Numbered from the stretch's first letter, positions 17,402 through 27,234 are shown. The stretch: 43,207 bases of DNA from Sphingomonas sp. Leaf22 (GCF_001421715.1 NZ_LMKP01000020.1:1-43207), one strand, 5' to 3'. Notes: a model not told the origin generated them from the sequence alone. Made by a program: numbers and translations.

Positions 17402-19609
17402 TCACGCCACCGCCGGCAGCCGATCGAAATGCTTGTCGAGGGTCAGTGGATAATCGCGAAGGCGGACGCCCGTCGCGTTGTACATGGCGTTCGCTACCGC
17501 CGCGCCGACGCCGCACAGGCCGAGCTCGCCGATGCCCTTAGCCTTCATCGGATTGGCCTTGTCGTCGGCCTCGTCGAGGAAGATCACGTCCTGGTGCGGG
17601 ATGTCGGCGTGGACCGGCACCTCGTAGCTGGCCAGGTCGTGGTTGACGAAGAAGCCGAAGCGCTTGTCGACCGCCAGTTCCTCCATCAACGCTGAGCCGA
17701 CACCCATCGTCATCGCGCCGATCACCTGGCTACGCGCCGAGGTCGGATTGATGATCCGCCCGGATGCGCAGACCGCCAGCATGCGACGCAGGCGGGTCGC
17801 GCCCGTATAGCTATCGACGCCGACCTCGACGAAGTGTGCGCCGAAGGTTGACAGCTGCCAGCTCTTGTCGAGATCGCCATATTCGATCTTGTCCTCGGCA
17901 ACCAACTCGCCTGAGGAGGCGGCTTGGCGAAGGTCGGCCGAGCGATTGCCGCTCGTGACCTTGCCGCCGTCGAACACCGCATCGGCCGAATTATAGCCGA
18001 GACGCTGGGCGACGGCCTCGCGCAGCTTGACGCACGCCGCATACACCCCCGCCGTCGCGTTGGCGGCGCCGAACTGGCCGCCCGACCCGGCGGAGACCGG
18101 GAATGCCGAGCTGCCGAGCTTGACGACGACCGCGTCGAGGGGGACGCCCATCATCTCCGCCGCGGTCTGCGCGATGATCGTGTAGCTGCCGGTGCCGATG
18201 TCGGTCATGTCGGTCTCGACGGTGACGATGCCGTCATTGCCGAGCCGGACGCGAGCACCCGACGTCATGTTCATGTGATTACGGAACGCGGATGCCACGC
18301 CCATCCCGACCAGCCAGCGCCCGTCGCTAACCTGGCCGGGCTGCGCGTTGCGACGCGACCAGCCGAACTGCTGTGCACCCTCGGTCAGGCAGCGGACCAG
18401 CTCACGCTGCGAGAAGCGTCGCTTGGGATCCTTCGGATCGACCTGCGTGTCGTTCTTCACGCGGAAGGCGATCGGATCCATGCGGAGCTTTTCCGCCATC
18501 TCGTCCATCGCGATCTCAAGCGCCATCAGGCCCGGCGCTTCGCCCGGCGCGCGCATCGCGTTGCCCTCGGGCAGGTCGAGCACCGCGAGGCGCATCGACG
18601 TCAGGCGGTTCGCGCCAGCATAGAGCAGGTTCGTCTGCAGGACTGCCGCTTCCGGACTGCCGTTCGGCTGGTCGCCCGAGCCGCTCTCATGCGCGATCGC
18701 GGTGATCGTGCCGTCCTTCGCTGCGCCGATGCGGATGCGCTGGCGCGTCGCCGGCCGATGCGTCGTGTTGTTGGCCATGAACGGCCGGCTCATCGCCAGC
18801 TTGACCGGACGCCCTGCCGCCTTCGCGCCGAGCGCCGCGAGGACCGCATCGCTGCGCAGGAACAGCTTCCCGCCAAAACCGCCGCCGACATAGGGCGAAA
18901 GGAAGGTGACCTTCTCCTTCGGCATGTTCAGCGTGGTGGCGAGATCGGTGCGACCCCAGTCGATCATCTGGTTCGACGTCCACACCGTCAGCGCGTCGCC
19001 GTTCCAGGCGGCGATCGAGGCGAACGGCTCCATCATCGCATGGCTGTGATCCGGCGTGGTATAGTGCGCATCGAGCTTGACCGGCGCGGATGCGAAGGCG
19101 GTTTCGAACGTGCCGACCCGGTCTTCGCCCTTGCCGGGCTTGTCCGCGTCGGTCAGCGGCGCCGTCTTCAACGCCGCATCCAGATCGAACCTGCCCTTGC
19201 CGCGCGCATAATCGACGCGGACCAAGCCGGCCGCGGCGCGGGCCTGCTCGAACGTCTCGGCGACGACGACCGCCACTGCCTGGTGATAATGATCGACGTC
19301 CGGCCCGGCGAGTAGCTTGACGGTGTTGAACTTACCCTTGCCAAGCTTGCCTACATCCGCGGCGGTGACGATCGCGATTACGCCCGGTGCAGCCTTCGCC
19401 GCGACCGTGTCGATCGCGTTGATGCGGCCCTTGGCGACGGCTGTGCCTACGGCATAGCCATAAGCGGCGTTCTCGATCTCGGGATGATGCTCATAGGCAT
19501 AGGGCGCCAGCCCGGTCGTCTTGAGCGGGCCGTCGATGCGGGTATGCGCGCGCCCGACAACCTTCATCCGGTCGATCGGGTTGGCGACGGCGGGTGTATC
19601 GAACTTCAT
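17402..19609 (-). CDS. paoC: Molybdopterin-binding aldehyde oxidoreductase subunit PaoC
   Basis: This is a 735-residue molybdenum-cofactor subunit of a PaoABC-type aldehyde oxidoreductase, xanthine oxidase family. Motifs are GGGFGGKLFLRSD, NAMRAPGEAPG, DMTDIGTGSYTI, AGSGGQFGAAN and KGIGELGLCG, with the presumed catalytic Glu at 695, close to its place in E. coli PaoC. The start MKFDTPAVAN is at 19609, four bases after the paoB stop; the upstream open frame is rejected because it lies in paoB. Export is expected by hitch-hiking on the Tat signal of PaoA. Being directly after paoA and paoB, this copy is probably the primary catalytic subunit. Confidence 0.94.
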   Translation of the reverse strand: MKFDTPAVANPIDRMKVVGRAHTRIDGPLKTTGLAPYAYEHHPEIENAAYGYAVGTAVAKGRINAIDTVAAKAAPGVIAIVTAADVGKLGKGKFNTVKLLAGPDVDHYHQAVAVVVAETFEQARAAAGLVRVDYARGKGRFDLDAALKTAPLTDADKPGKGEDRVGTFETAFASAPVKLDAHYTTPDHSHAMMEPFASIAAWNGDALTVWTSNQMIDWGRTDLATTLNMPKEKVTFLSPYVGGGFGGKLFLRSDAVLAALGAKAAGRPVKLAMSRPFMANNTTHRPATRQRIRIGAAKDGTITAIAHESGSGDQPNGSPEAAVLQTNLLYAGANRLTSMRLAVLDLPEGNAMRAPGEAPGLMALEIAMDEMAEKLRMDPIAFRVKNDTQVDPKDPKRRFSQRELVRCLTEGAQQFGWSRRNAQPGQVSDGRWLVGMGVASAFRNHMNMTSGARVRLGNDGIVTVETDMTDIGTGSYTIIAQTAAEMMGVPLDAVVVKLGSSAFPVSAGSGGQFGAANATAGVYAACVKLREAVAQRLGYNSADAVFDGGKVTSGNRSADLRQAASSGELVAEDKIEYGDLDKSWQLSTFGAHFVEVGVDSYTGATRLRRMLAVCASGRIINPTSARSQVIGAMTMGVGSALMEELAVDKRFGFFVNHDLASYEVPVHADIPHQDVIFLDEADDKANPMKAKGIGELGLCGVGAAVANAMYNATGVRLRDYPLTLDKHFDRLPAVA

Positions 19610-19613
19610 GCGA

Positions 19614-20564
19614 TTATGCCTTCGCTTCGGCGATGACCGAGGCCAGTGCGCGGGTGGCAAGCGGGAGCTTGAACGCGTTGTCCTTGGTCGGCGTCGCGCC
19701 CTGGAACGCACGCGCGGTCACCGCGGCGGCACCGCGTGGCAGCAGCGCGTCCGCTGCCTCGACACGCCAGGGGCGGGGGGCCACGCCGCCGAACGCGACG
19801 CGCCCCGTACCGTCTGGCTGGATCACCGCCGCCACTGACACCAGCGCGTAGGCGTAGGACGCACGATCGCGCACCTTCTCGTAGAAATGCTTGCCACCTA
19901 GCGGCTTGGGCAACGTCACCGCGGTGATCAGTTCGCCCTGCTTCAGCACGGTATCCTGCTGGGGCGTGTCACCCCATAGCCGGTGGAAGTCGGCGATCGC
20001 GATCGACCGGCGCTGGCCGGTCGCATCGACCGTCTCGACCACCGCATCCAGCACGCGCATCGCCACGGCCATGTCACCCGGGAACGTCGCGATGCAGCTG
20101 TCGCTGACGCCGATGACGCCCAACTGGCGCGAGTATCCGCCGATCGCGGCGCAGCCCGAACCCGGCTTGCGCTTGTTGCACGCCATGTTGGTGTCGTAGA
20201 AATACGGGCAGCGCGTGCGCTGGAGCAGATTGCCGGCGGTCGACGCCTTGTTACGCAACTGGCCCGATGCCCCCGCGACGATCGCGCGCGTCAGCACGCC
20301 GTAATCGCGCATAACCCGCTCGTCGGCGGCGAGGTTAGTGTTGGTCACCAGTGCGCCGATGCGCAGCCCGCCTTCACGCGTCGCCTCGATCTTGTCGAAA
20401 CCGAGATCCTGCACGTCGACGAGATGCGTCGGCGTCTCGACCTCGATCTTCATCAGGTCGAGCAGGTTGGTCCCGCCGGCGATGAACTTGGCCGCCGGGT
20501 TGCCGGCGACCGCGCGCGCCGCGGCGCTCGCATCCTTCGCGCGCTCATAGGTGAAAGCTCTCAT
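19614..20564 (-). CDS. paoB: FAD-binding subunit PaoB with [4Fe-4S] insertion
   Basis: This is a 316-residue flavin subunit of the molybdenum hydroxylase, which passes electrons from the iron-sulfur centres to FAD. The FAD-binding stretch is [14 protein letters not shown] and the [17 protein letters not shown] region follows. The insertion that carries a [4Fe-4S] cluster in PaoB is present, with cysteines at 119, 129, 138 and 157 ([22 protein letters not shown]), which places the enzyme with PaoABC rather than ordinary xanthine dehydrogenases. The start ATG at 20562-20564 has GGGAGC upstream and overlaps the paoA stop by four bases. Confidence 0.95.
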   Translation of the reverse strand: MRAFTYERAKDASAAARAVAGNPAAKFIAGGTNLLDLMKIEVETPTHLVDVQDLGFDKIEATREGGLRIGALVTNTNLAADERVMRDYGVLTRAIVAGASGQLRNKASTAGNLLQRTRCPYFYDTNMACNKRKPGSGCAAIGGYSRQLGVIGVSDSCIATFPGDMAVAMRVLDAVVETVDATGQRRSIAIADFHRLWGDTPQQDTVLKQGELITAVTLPKPLGGKHFYEKVRDRASYAYALVSVAAVIQPDGTGRVAFGGVAPRPWRVEAADALLPRGAAAVTARAFQGATPTKDNAFKLPLATRALASVIAEAKA

Positions 20565-21208
20565 GCTTTTGCTCCCGCGACTTCGGCCATGGCCTCGGCG
20601 ATGTTGGAATAGGCACCGCAGCGGCAGATGTTGCCGCTCATGCGCTCGCGCATCTCGACGTTCGTCGCGGTCGGCTTGGTCATCAGGTCGCCCTGCGCAT
20701 GGCTGGGCACGCCACGCTTGATCTCGTCGAGGACCGCGACGGCCGAGCAGATCTGACCCGGCGTGCAATAGCCGCATTGATAGCCGTCATGCTTGATGAA
20801 GGCCGCCTGCATCGGGTGCAGCTTGTCCGGCGTGCCGAGGCCCTCGATCGTCGTGATCTCGTCGCCTTCGTGCATCACCGCGAGGCTCAGGCAGGAATTG
20901 ATGCGGACCCCATCGACCATCACGGTGCAGGCGCCGCACTGGCCATGATCGCAGCCCTTCTTGGTGCCCGTCAGGTGGAGGTGTTCGCGCAGCGCGTCGA
21001 GCAGGGTCGTCCGCGGATCGAGGCTGAGCTCGCGCTTCTCACCATTGACCTTGAACCGCACCGGCATGGTCGGCGTGGCGCTAGCCTGGGGCGGCGTCGT
21101 CGCGACGGCGCCGGCCGGCGATGCGGCGATCACGGCTGTCGCCGCGCTGCCCGCGAGGAGCCCACGGCGCGAAAGCTCTACTTCAGATATGCTGGGCATG
21201 GGCTTCAT
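20561..21208 (-). CDS. paoA: [2Fe-2S] subunit PaoA with Tat signal
   Basis: This is a 215-residue iron-sulfur subunit. The N-terminus has a twin-arginine signal ([22 protein letters not shown]), so the mature complex is periplasmic. The plant-type [2Fe-2S] cluster ligands are C86, C91, C94 and C106 ([10 protein letters not shown]); the second cluster uses C145, C148, C195 and C197 (YQCGYC, NICRCG). The 5' end overlaps the end of the xdhC-like gene by 26 bases. With paoB and paoC it forms a complete aldehyde oxidoreductase, a family known to detoxify aromatic aldehydes in E. coli. Confidence 0.95.
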   Translation of the reverse strand: MKPMPSISEVELSRRGLLAGSAATAVIAASPAGAVATTPPQASATPTMPVRFKVNGEKRELSLDPRTTLLDALREHLHLTGTKKGCDHGQCGACTVMVDGVRINSCLSLAVMHEGDEITTIEGLGTPDKLHPMQAAFIKHDGYQCGYCTPGQICSAVAVLDEIKRGVPSHAQGDLMTKPTATNVEMRERMSGNICRCGAYSNIAEAMAEVAGAKA

Positions 21209-22301
21209 CTCTCTTGCTGCCGTACCGCGCGTCCGCGGTAACTGTCTGATCTACATCAACGATTGTCTCGGACTGTAACGCGTCGCCGTGCTGTTTGGAG
21301 CGTGCATGATGTTCAATGAAACCATGAGGATGGCTCATGGCCCAACTCTCCGGGCGAGGCTTTTCGAGCGCCGTTGTCGCTTCATAGGCCTGGACCAATT
21401 GCGCCATGATCGAGAGCGCTAGCGTCTGGGGATCGCGTGTCGCCTTGATCAGACCGACGGGGCCGACAACCCGCGCGATATCATCGCGCTCCGCCCATGC
21501 TTCCAGAAGGCGCCGCTGACGCTCGATATGCGTTTTCATGCTGCCCATCGCGCCGATGAAGAACGGGCGTTGCTCCAGGACCTGGAGCAGGAGTGGCGTC
21601 TCCCAGTCGTGATCGTGGAACAGCGTCACGACCGCGGTCCAGGGATCGATCGCCAATCCGTCCACGCGGCCGACGAACCGGAGAAGATCCGCGGATCGTC
21701 CCTGCCGCCGTGTGTCCTCGACGAGCGAGGCCTGGGGGCTCAACAGCGTCGCGTCGGCGCCATAGGCGTGGGCGATGTCGAGCATCGCGGCGGGCTCTGC
21801 GCCATGTCCCATGACGACCAGCCGAAGGACCGGATCGTGACGTACGCTGAAAATCGTATCGAGCCACCGCGTGCGATCACCGTCGCGAGACCAAGCGGCA
21901 ATGATAGTCCCGTCGAGCGAGAGGTGAAGCACGACCGGCTCGCGCCGTTCCAGAATGGCGATGGCGCGATCGATCTGCCGACGATCCGGTGTCGGCGTGA
22001 ACAGCAGGTCGATGCCCCCGCCGCAGGGCAGCCGAATGTCGATGTAGCGCGAACCGTCGCCATAGCGCACGTGACGTGCGCGCCCTTCGGCAAGGGCCTC
22101 CTGCGCCTCTGCGATCACGGCGGCTTCCACGCACCCACCGGAAAACGAGCCCAGCGACCGTCCGCTTTCGGCCACCGCCATATGCTCGCCCGGCGCGCGG
22201 GCCGCGCTGCCGGTGACGTCGGTCAGCGTCACCAGCGCGGCCCGCTCTCCCCGTTCGTCACAGTCGCGCAGGAAGCGCAGGATCGCCAGCGCCTGCTTCA
22301 T
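21183..22301 (-). CDS. paoD: XdhC/PaoD-family molybdenum cofactor chaperone
   Basis: This is a 372-residue XdhC/CoxI-family protein. These proteins bind molybdenum cofactor, help its sulfuration or maturation, and insert it into xanthine-oxidase-family enzymes. The N-terminal XdhC domain has SGGCVEAAVIAEA and the C-terminal Rossmann domain has RLVVMGHGAEPAAML and FFIGAMGS. Position directly before paoA supports a dedicated PaoD-like chaperone. The ATG at 22299-22301 overlaps the MFS stop by four bases. The last 50 or so residues (after RPESWAMSH) look unlike the family and lie in and before the paoA start, so the original stop may have been lost or the paoA promoter may lie in this part. Confidence 0.88.
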   Translation of the reverse strand: MKQALAILRFLRDCDERGERAALVTLTDVTGSAARAPGEHMAVAESGRSLGSFSGGCVEAAVIAEAQEALAEGRARHVRYGDGSRYIDIRLPCGGGIDLLFTPTPDRRQIDRAIAILERREPVVLHLSLDGTIIAAWSRDGDRTRWLDTIFSVRHDPVLRLVVMGHGAEPAAMLDIAHAYGADATLLSPQASLVEDTRRQGRSADLLRFVGRVDGLAIDPWTAVVTLFHDHDWETPLLLQVLEQRPFFIGAMGSMKTHIERQRRLLEAWAERDDIARVVGPVGLIKATRDPQTLALSIMAQLVQAYEATTALEKPRPESWAMSHPHGFIEHHARSKQHGDALQSETIVDVDQTVTADARYGSKRDEAHAQHI

Positions 22302-23530
22302 GCCGCTACGGCTTGGGCAGGGGCGGCGGGGCGACGATCGGCTCGGCCGATCGCGACCGCGGCGAGTGCTGCAATCGCAAGAAGGCCGGCGCTGGCGATA
22401 AACTCGGCGCGCGGACCCGCTGCATCGAAGACGATGCCGCCCATCGTCGCGCCCAGCGTAATCGCGAGCTGCACGATCGCCACCATCAGCCCGCCGCCAG
22501 CCTCGGCCTCGTCGGGCACCGTGCGCGCCAGCCATGTCCACCACGCCACCGGCGCGGACGTGCCTGCGAAACCCCAAACCGCAAGCAATATTCCGACCGC
22601 CACGACGGACGTACCAAGCACCGTCAGTGCCGCCGCCGTTGCCGCCATCAACGCTGGCAGCACGGCAAGGGTGAGGAACAGGCCCCCGTTCAGCACCCGC
22701 CCGATCAGGACGGTGCCGATGAATCCGGATACGCCGAGAATGAGCAGCATGATCGACAGCATGGCCGGCGAGACATGCGTCACCTGCTCGAGGAACGGGC
22801 GGAGATAGGTGAACAGCGCGAACTGCCCGACGAACAGCATCGCGACGGTCAGCAGGCCGAATACCACGGGCGGCCGGCGCAGCAGGGCGAACATGCCGCG
22901 GGCGCTCTGTCGTTCTGCAACCGGAAGCGGTGGCAGCGTCAGCGCCTGCCAGATCACGGCCGCGACGGCGACCGGTACCACGCAGAAGAATGCGCCGCGC
23001 CACCCGATCAGGCTGCCGACGAAACTGCCCAGCGGCGCCGCGAGCACGGTGGCCAGTGCATTGCCGCCACTGATGACCGCGAGCGCTTTGGGGACCGCGT
23101 GGCTCGGCACCAGTCGCATGGCGATCGCAGCCGACATCGACCAGAACCCGCCGATGGCGATACCGAGCAGCGCGCGGCCGGCCATGAAGACCAGATAGGT
23201 CGGCGCAAACGCGACGATGGCACCGGAGACCACCAGCAGGCTGGTCAGGACGAGCAGCACGATCCGACGGTCCGTTTTCCCCAGTACGGAGGACAGCGAC
23301 AGGCTAGTGATGACCGCGAACAGCCCGGATATGGAAAACGCCTGTCCGGCCTTGCCCTCGGTCAGATTCAGCGTGTGTGCGATCGGGCTCAGCAGGCTGA
23401 CCGGCATGAACTCGGACGCGATCAGCACGAAGCTGCACAGCGCCATTGCATATACCGCGCCCCAGCGGGCGGGCCGATCGTCGATGCGCGCGGCATCCGT
23501 GTCCGCAACCGCGGCGATGGGACTTGCCAT
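22298..23530 (-). CDS. MFS transporter, DHA1-type, first gene of the pao operon
   Basis: This is a 410-residue major facilitator protein with twelve hydrophobic segments. The N-terminal segment (YAMALCSFVLIASEFMPVSLL) matches the SotB/YdhP-like sugar and drug efflux group, and RALLGIAIGGFWSMSAAIAMRLVP is typical of that group's fifth segment. Predicted role: inner-membrane export, possibly of the aldehyde substrate or acid product of the downstream oxidoreductase (inference). The stop overlaps the xdhC start as ATGA, so it is translationally coupled into the pao operon. A LysR-type box lies 157 bases upstream of its start. Confidence 0.88.
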   Translation of the reverse strand: MASPIAAVADTDAARIDDRPARWGAVYAMALCSFVLIASEFMPVSLLSPIAHTLNLTEGKAGQAFSISGLFAVITSLSLSSVLGKTDRRIVLLVLTSLLVVSGAIVAFAPTYLVFMAGRALLGIAIGGFWSMSAAIAMRLVPSHAVPKALAVISGGNALATVLAAPLGSFVGSLIGWRGAFFCVVPVAVAAVIWQALTLPPLPVAERQSARGMFALLRRPPVVFGLLTVAMLFVGQFALFTYLRPFLEQVTHVSPAMLSIMLLILGVSGFIGTVLIGRVLNGGLFLTLAVLPALMAATAAALTVLGTSVVAVGILLAVWGFAGTSAPVAWWTWLARTVPDEAEAGGGLMVAIVQLAITLGATMGGIVFDAAGPRAEFIASAGLLAIAALAAVAIGRADRRPAAPAQAVAA

Positions 23531-23686
23531 GATGGCTCTCCTGATTGTGCCAAATGCGCCCGGACCCGTTGTGGAGGGGGATCGCGACGGATCCGGGCGC
23601 TCGTGCCGTGCCGGTTCGGGGACGAACGGTTGGCTGCGAAGAATGCTAATTTAGGGAAGGACGATCCGACCGACAATTCAGCCAGA

Positions 23687-23713
23687 CGTTGATGCCTTGG
23701 TGAGCGCTGCTCA
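23687..23713 (+). promoter_or_regulatory. LysR-type bipartite motif, copy 2
   Basis: The motif is CGTTGATGCC, four bases, then TGAGC-GCT-GCTCA, a perfect T-N11-A inverted repeat. It lies in the 210-base gap upstream of the MFS-xdhC-pao operon, with the CGTTGATGCC half nearer the operon, as in copy 1 relative to the cyclophilin-like gene. Confidence 0.55.
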
Positions 23714-23740
23714 TGCACACGCCCGTAAAACCGCGAACCG

Positions 23741-24436
23741 TCAGGCTGGAGTGACCCGGTACCGAAGCCAGACGGTCCCGCCGTCCATGACGTCATGACT
23801 CATCAACGCCAGAGTATCGATCGGCAACCGTTCCGAAGCCGCCGTGCCGGAGCCTTCGAAAACGGCCGGAGCGCCCGATGCCCCGTCGATCGCAGGCACG
23901 AGCATCAGGCTGATCTCGTCGATGAGGCCGGCACGGAGAAAGCCGCCGTTGAGGTGACCGCCGCCTTCGAGGAGCAGGCGGTCGATCCCCAGTTCGGTAT
24001 TCAGAATTTCTACGACCTCGTGCGGGTCGAGGTCGGTCTCGCCGGCAAAGACATAGCCGACGCCGTCCTCGCGCAGTCCCGCGAGATGCGCGTCCGATAC
24101 CGCCTTGGTTAGCACGACCACGATAGGATCGCCGCTTACATCGCTACGCCCCCACGCGATCTTGCCATGAGCGTCCAACACGATGCCATACGCTTCCGCC
24201 GCGTGGTTCGGGAGCCAGGCGGTACGGAGAAAGCTCGCCTCCGGCTGGTCCGGATACGCGTCGCGCTTGGCGAACTCTTGGCCGGTGACACGGCCGACGA
24301 GCCATGACCCGCCTCCGAGCCTGTCATGCAGGTCCTCGTAAATATCATGCGAATGCGCGCCGCTTGGCGTCCAGCGTTCAGGCAGGATCCTGCCGTCGAT
24401 GCTGCTGGCCATGTGACAGATGATATGCGGCTTCAT
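23741..24436 (-). CDS. RibD C-terminal/dihydrofolate-reductase-fold reductase
   Basis: This is a 231-residue protein of the RibD C-terminal (bifunctional deaminase-reductase) family with a dihydrofolate-reductase-like fold. Visible are KPHIICHMASSIDGRI at the start, GDPIVVVLTKAV, RLLLEGGGHLNGGFL and DEISLMLVPAI, all typical of NADPH-binding RibD-like reductases. Stand-alone members reduce unknown small substrates and are not part of riboflavin synthesis. The length is normal. It lies upstream of the pao operon on the same strand, but 210 bases away with a regulatory motif between, so it is probably a separate unit, divergent from the SDR at 24616. Confidence 0.85.
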   Translation of the reverse strand: MKPHIICHMASSIDGRILPERWTPSGAHSHDIYEDLHDRLGGGSWLVGRVTGQEFAKRDAYPDQPEASFLRTAWLPNHAAEAYGIVLDAHGKIAWGRSDVSGDPIVVVLTKAVSDAHLAGLREDGVGYVFAGETDLDPHEVVEILNTELGIDRLLLEGGGHLNGGFLRAGLIDEISLMLVPAIDGASGAPAVFEGSGTAASERLPIDTLALMSHDVMDGGTVWLRYRVTPA

Positions 24437-24615
24437 GTACGGGAATCCCGGGCTTGTCTTTAAATCTAGTCACGAGGAACGACCGCAGCGGCCTGTCGGC
24501 CCAATGAGGCTACTGCACCGGATCGGTGAGGGGATTTCATGGAAGCGGCATCGACCGACTTCGTTCTGAACCATATCCGCGGCGATCGAGCCGCTTCAGC
24601 GCGAAGGAAATCGAG

Positions 24616-25398
24616 ATGGCCGACCAGAACCAGAATTACGCAGGCAAGATCGCCTTCGTCACCGGCGCCGCCAATGGAATCGGGCGCACCACTGCCATCG
24701 CCTTCGCCGAGGCTGGTGCACATGTCGCCGTCGTTGATCTGAACGGAGACGGCGTTGCCGAGGTCGTCGCGGCGATCGAGGCAGCGGGGGGCAGCGCGGT
24801 CGGGATCACCTGCGACGTCTCGAAGAGCGAGGACGTTCGTACCGCGCTCGACAAGACGGTCGAGGCCTTTGGCGGCATCGACATCGCGTTCAACAACGCC
24901 GGTATCGAGCAGCAGCAGATCCCGCTGGCGGACCTCAGCGAGGAGGATTTCGACCGCATGACCGCGATCGATCTGCGCGGCGTGTTCCTCTGCATGAAAT
25001 ACCAGATTCCGCTGATGCAGAAGCGGGGGGGCGGCGCGATCGTCAACACCTCGTCGGGCGCAGGCGTCGTCGGAATTGCAGGGCAGGCCGGGTACGTTGC
25101 CGTCAAGCACGGCGTGATCGGAATGAGCAAGTCGGCTGCGCTCGAATATATCGGCGACAATGTCCGCGTGAACGTCATCTGCCCCGGCATCATCGAAACG
25201 CCGATGATCACCGACCGGGTGTCTGGCGGTACCGAGGAAGGCCAGAAGAAGATGATCGCGCAGGAGCCGATCGGCCGCATGGGCAAGCCCGAGGAGATCG
25301 CCGCCGCGGTGCTCTACATTTGCTCCGACTCGGCTGCGTTCATGGTCGGTCATGCGATGGTCGTGGATGGTGGACAGACGGTCGGTCTTGGCGGTTGA
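24616..25398 (+). CDS. SDR family oxidoreductase (1 of 6)
   Basis: This is a 260-residue classical short-chain dehydrogenase/reductase. The NAD(P) motif is TGAANGIG near residue 16, followed by VVDLNGDG (an acidic residue after the second strand favours NAD), NNAG, and the catalytic Tyr160-Lys164 (YVAVK) after the Ser of NTSSG. The C-terminus [17 protein letters not shown] is typical of the family. The start is the ATG at 24616 with AAGGA seven bases upstream. The substrate is unknown; the surroundings suggest a carbonyl or alcohol. Confidence 0.92.
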   Translation: MADQNQNYAGKIAFVTGAANGIGRTTAIAFAEAGAHVAVVDLNGDGVAEVVAAIEAAGGSAVGITCDVSKSEDVRTALDKTVEAFGGIDIAFNNAGIEQQQIPLADLSEEDFDRMTAIDLRGVFLCMKYQIPLMQKRGGGAIVNTSSGAGVVGIAGQAGYVAVKHGVIGMSKSAALEYIGDNVRVNVICPGIIETPMITDRVSGGTEEGQKKMIAQEPIGRMGKPEEIAAAVLYICSDSAAFMVGHAMVVDGGQTVGLGG

Positions 25399-25522
25399 TC
25401 AGGTACTGGCAGCGCGCGCAGCGGCCAGTCGTGGCGCCGCTGCCTCGTTCCGAGCGCCTGGAAATCGTTGAGATCCAGTCGTTGCCTCTGCTTTACCAAG
25501 AACCGCTATGTGAGATCGACCC

Positions 25523-26008
25523 ATGACGACTGACCTTCCGATCACTCCTGACGGGCTTGCCCAGGTTCGCGCGATGCTGTCGACCGGGCGGCAGCCTCCG
25601 CTCGGGGAAAAGCTCGGCATCTCGCTGGTCGAGGTCGAATACGGGCATGCCGTCTTCGAAGCCACGCCGGACGGCACGTCCTACAATCCGATGGGAACGG
25701 TGCACGGCGGGTATATCTCGGCAATCCTCGACAGTGCCTGCGGCATCGCTGCGCACACCGGGTTGAAACCGGGCTTCGGCTATACGACGCTGGAGTTGAA
25801 GGTGTCGTTTCTACGCCCGCTGAACGATTCCAGCGGGAAGATCCGGGCGGTCGGACGCCTTGTGTCGATGGGCGGTCGCGCCGCATTTTCGGAGGCGACC
25901 CTGGTCAACGAGAAGGGGCAGCTCTGCGCGACGGCGACGTCGACGCTGCTCGTCTTCGAACTTCGACCACGAAAAGCGGTAGCAAATCCGGCTGATGGCG
26001 CCTCCTAA
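25523..26008 (+). CDS. PaaI-family hotdog-fold thioesterase
   Basis: This is a 161-residue hotdog-fold acyl-CoA thioesterase-like protein. The core helix motif is NPMGTVHGGYISAILDSACGIAA, carrying the acidic active-site region, with LELKVSFLRPL and GRLVSMGGRAAFSEATLVNEKG typical of the PaaI/YdiI type. It hydrolyses or binds acyl or aryl-CoA thioesters; the substrate is unknown. The 125-base gap after the SDR has no clear terminator, so the two may be co-transcribed. Its stop overlaps that of the convergent glycosidase pseudogene. Confidence 0.9.
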   Translation: MTTDLPITPDGLAQVRAMLSTGRQPPLGEKLGISLVEVEYGHAVFEATPDGTSYNPMGTVHGGYISAILDSACGIAAHTGLKPGFGYTTLELKVSFLRPLNDSSGKIRAVGRLVSMGGRAAFSEATLVNEKGQLCATATSTLLVFELRPRKAVANPADGAS

Positions 26009-27085
26009 GAGCCTGGCCTCGCTTTAGTCGCCACCGGCAGGCGTCGGGCCGTCACGCCGCCCTGGGTCAGAACGACCGGCGCTATGCTGCCGTCTTTACG
26101 GAAATGCATCCGCTCGATCGCGACCTGACGATGATTGCCGTTCGTCTCACCCAGGGGACGTCGGTGATAGACGATATACCAATCATCCGTTCCAGGGATG
26201 CAGACAGCGGAATGATGCCCCGCGCCGCGAGCGACGCGCGCGTCCTGCTCGAGAATCTTGCCGCGCGGTGTGAACGGTCCGAGAGGGTTGGAAGCCGTAG
26301 CGTAGGCGACGCTGTACAGCGGTCCCGTCCACTCGCCTTCCGACCACATCAGGTAATAGATTCCGCGCCGCTTCAGCATGAACGGTCCCTCGACATAGTC
26401 GGCGGAGGGGGTGATCGCCTTGTACGTCTCGCCGTCCGCGAACGGGGTGAGGCTGGTGAGGTCTCGCGACAGCTTCACAACGTTGCAGTGTTTCCAGCCG
26501 CCATAATACAGGTAGCAGGTTCCATCGTCGTCGCGGAACACCATCTGGTCGATCGGCTGCGCGCCGTTGACGATGCTGCCGATCAGGGGTTTGCCGATCG
26601 CGTCGCGGAACGGGCCTTCCGGGCGGTCGCTGACCGCCACGCCGATTCCGCCGCGCTGTCGGTCGGTCTTGATGTCGTTCGCGCCGAAGAACAGGAAATA
26701 GCGGCCATCCTGCTCGATCGCCGAAGGGGCCCACACCGCATAGGCCGCCCAGTCGACGTCCTTGACGTCGAGGACGCGGATGGCGGGTCCAGGATACCAG
26801 GTCTGGCGAGGAGAACGCGTCGAGAAACGTCTGTCGCAGAAACGGGCTCCATATCGTCGGCGAGGCGCGTTCATGGGTTTGCCAACGGGTGAACCGGCTG
26901 GGCGGGGCGGGGACGGGCCCGTCGGCGGAATAGGTCGGATAGATCCAGTATCGATCGCCGAAAATGCGGATCTCCGGATCGGCGTACCAGCCCGGCAGAA
27001 CGGGATTGGCTGCCCACGCAGTCCTCGAAGTGGCAGCGCCAACGGCGAGTCCCGCCAACAGCATTCGTCGATCGATCAAAGGCAT
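26005..27085 (-). pseudogene. GH43-type glycoside hydrolase, frameshifted
   Basis: The first part reads from the ATG at 27083-27085: a signal peptide (DRRMLLAGLAVGAATSRTAWA), then NPVLPGWYADPEIRIFGDRYW, typical of the five-bladed propeller glycosidases of family 43 that cleave arabinose- or xylose-containing glycans, and TFLDAFSSPDLVSWTRHPR. The rest is in another phase from about 26778 on: VLDVKDVDWAAYAVWAPSAI, FFGANDIKTDRQRGGIGVAV, YVEGPFMLKRRGIYYLMWSEG and the end at 26005. The change lies in a CG-repeat (expected CCGCGCGTCC, seen CCGCGTCC), so two bases were lost or misread. Repair would give about 359 residues, normal for the family. Confidence 0.85.
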
Positions 27086-27234
27086 TACTGGGTCCGTTGC
27101 AGTTTGGACGGGTGTGCTTTGAAACGGTATTCGCCGTATTTAACGCGAATGACCAGCGTGTCATCCAGACAATCTCCCGGATTTGTCGACCAATCGATCG
27201 CGGAGTCGCGTTGGATGCTGATGGTTCGGATTGA

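Noticed and set aside
17924..19315. Plus-strand frame of 463 codons opposite the first paoC
   Set aside because: Same shadow composition; all real motifs are on the minus strand.
22313..23692. Plus-strand frame of 459 codons opposite the MFS gene
   Set aside because: Gln/Arg/His-rich antisense pattern expected from membrane-protein codons read backwards.
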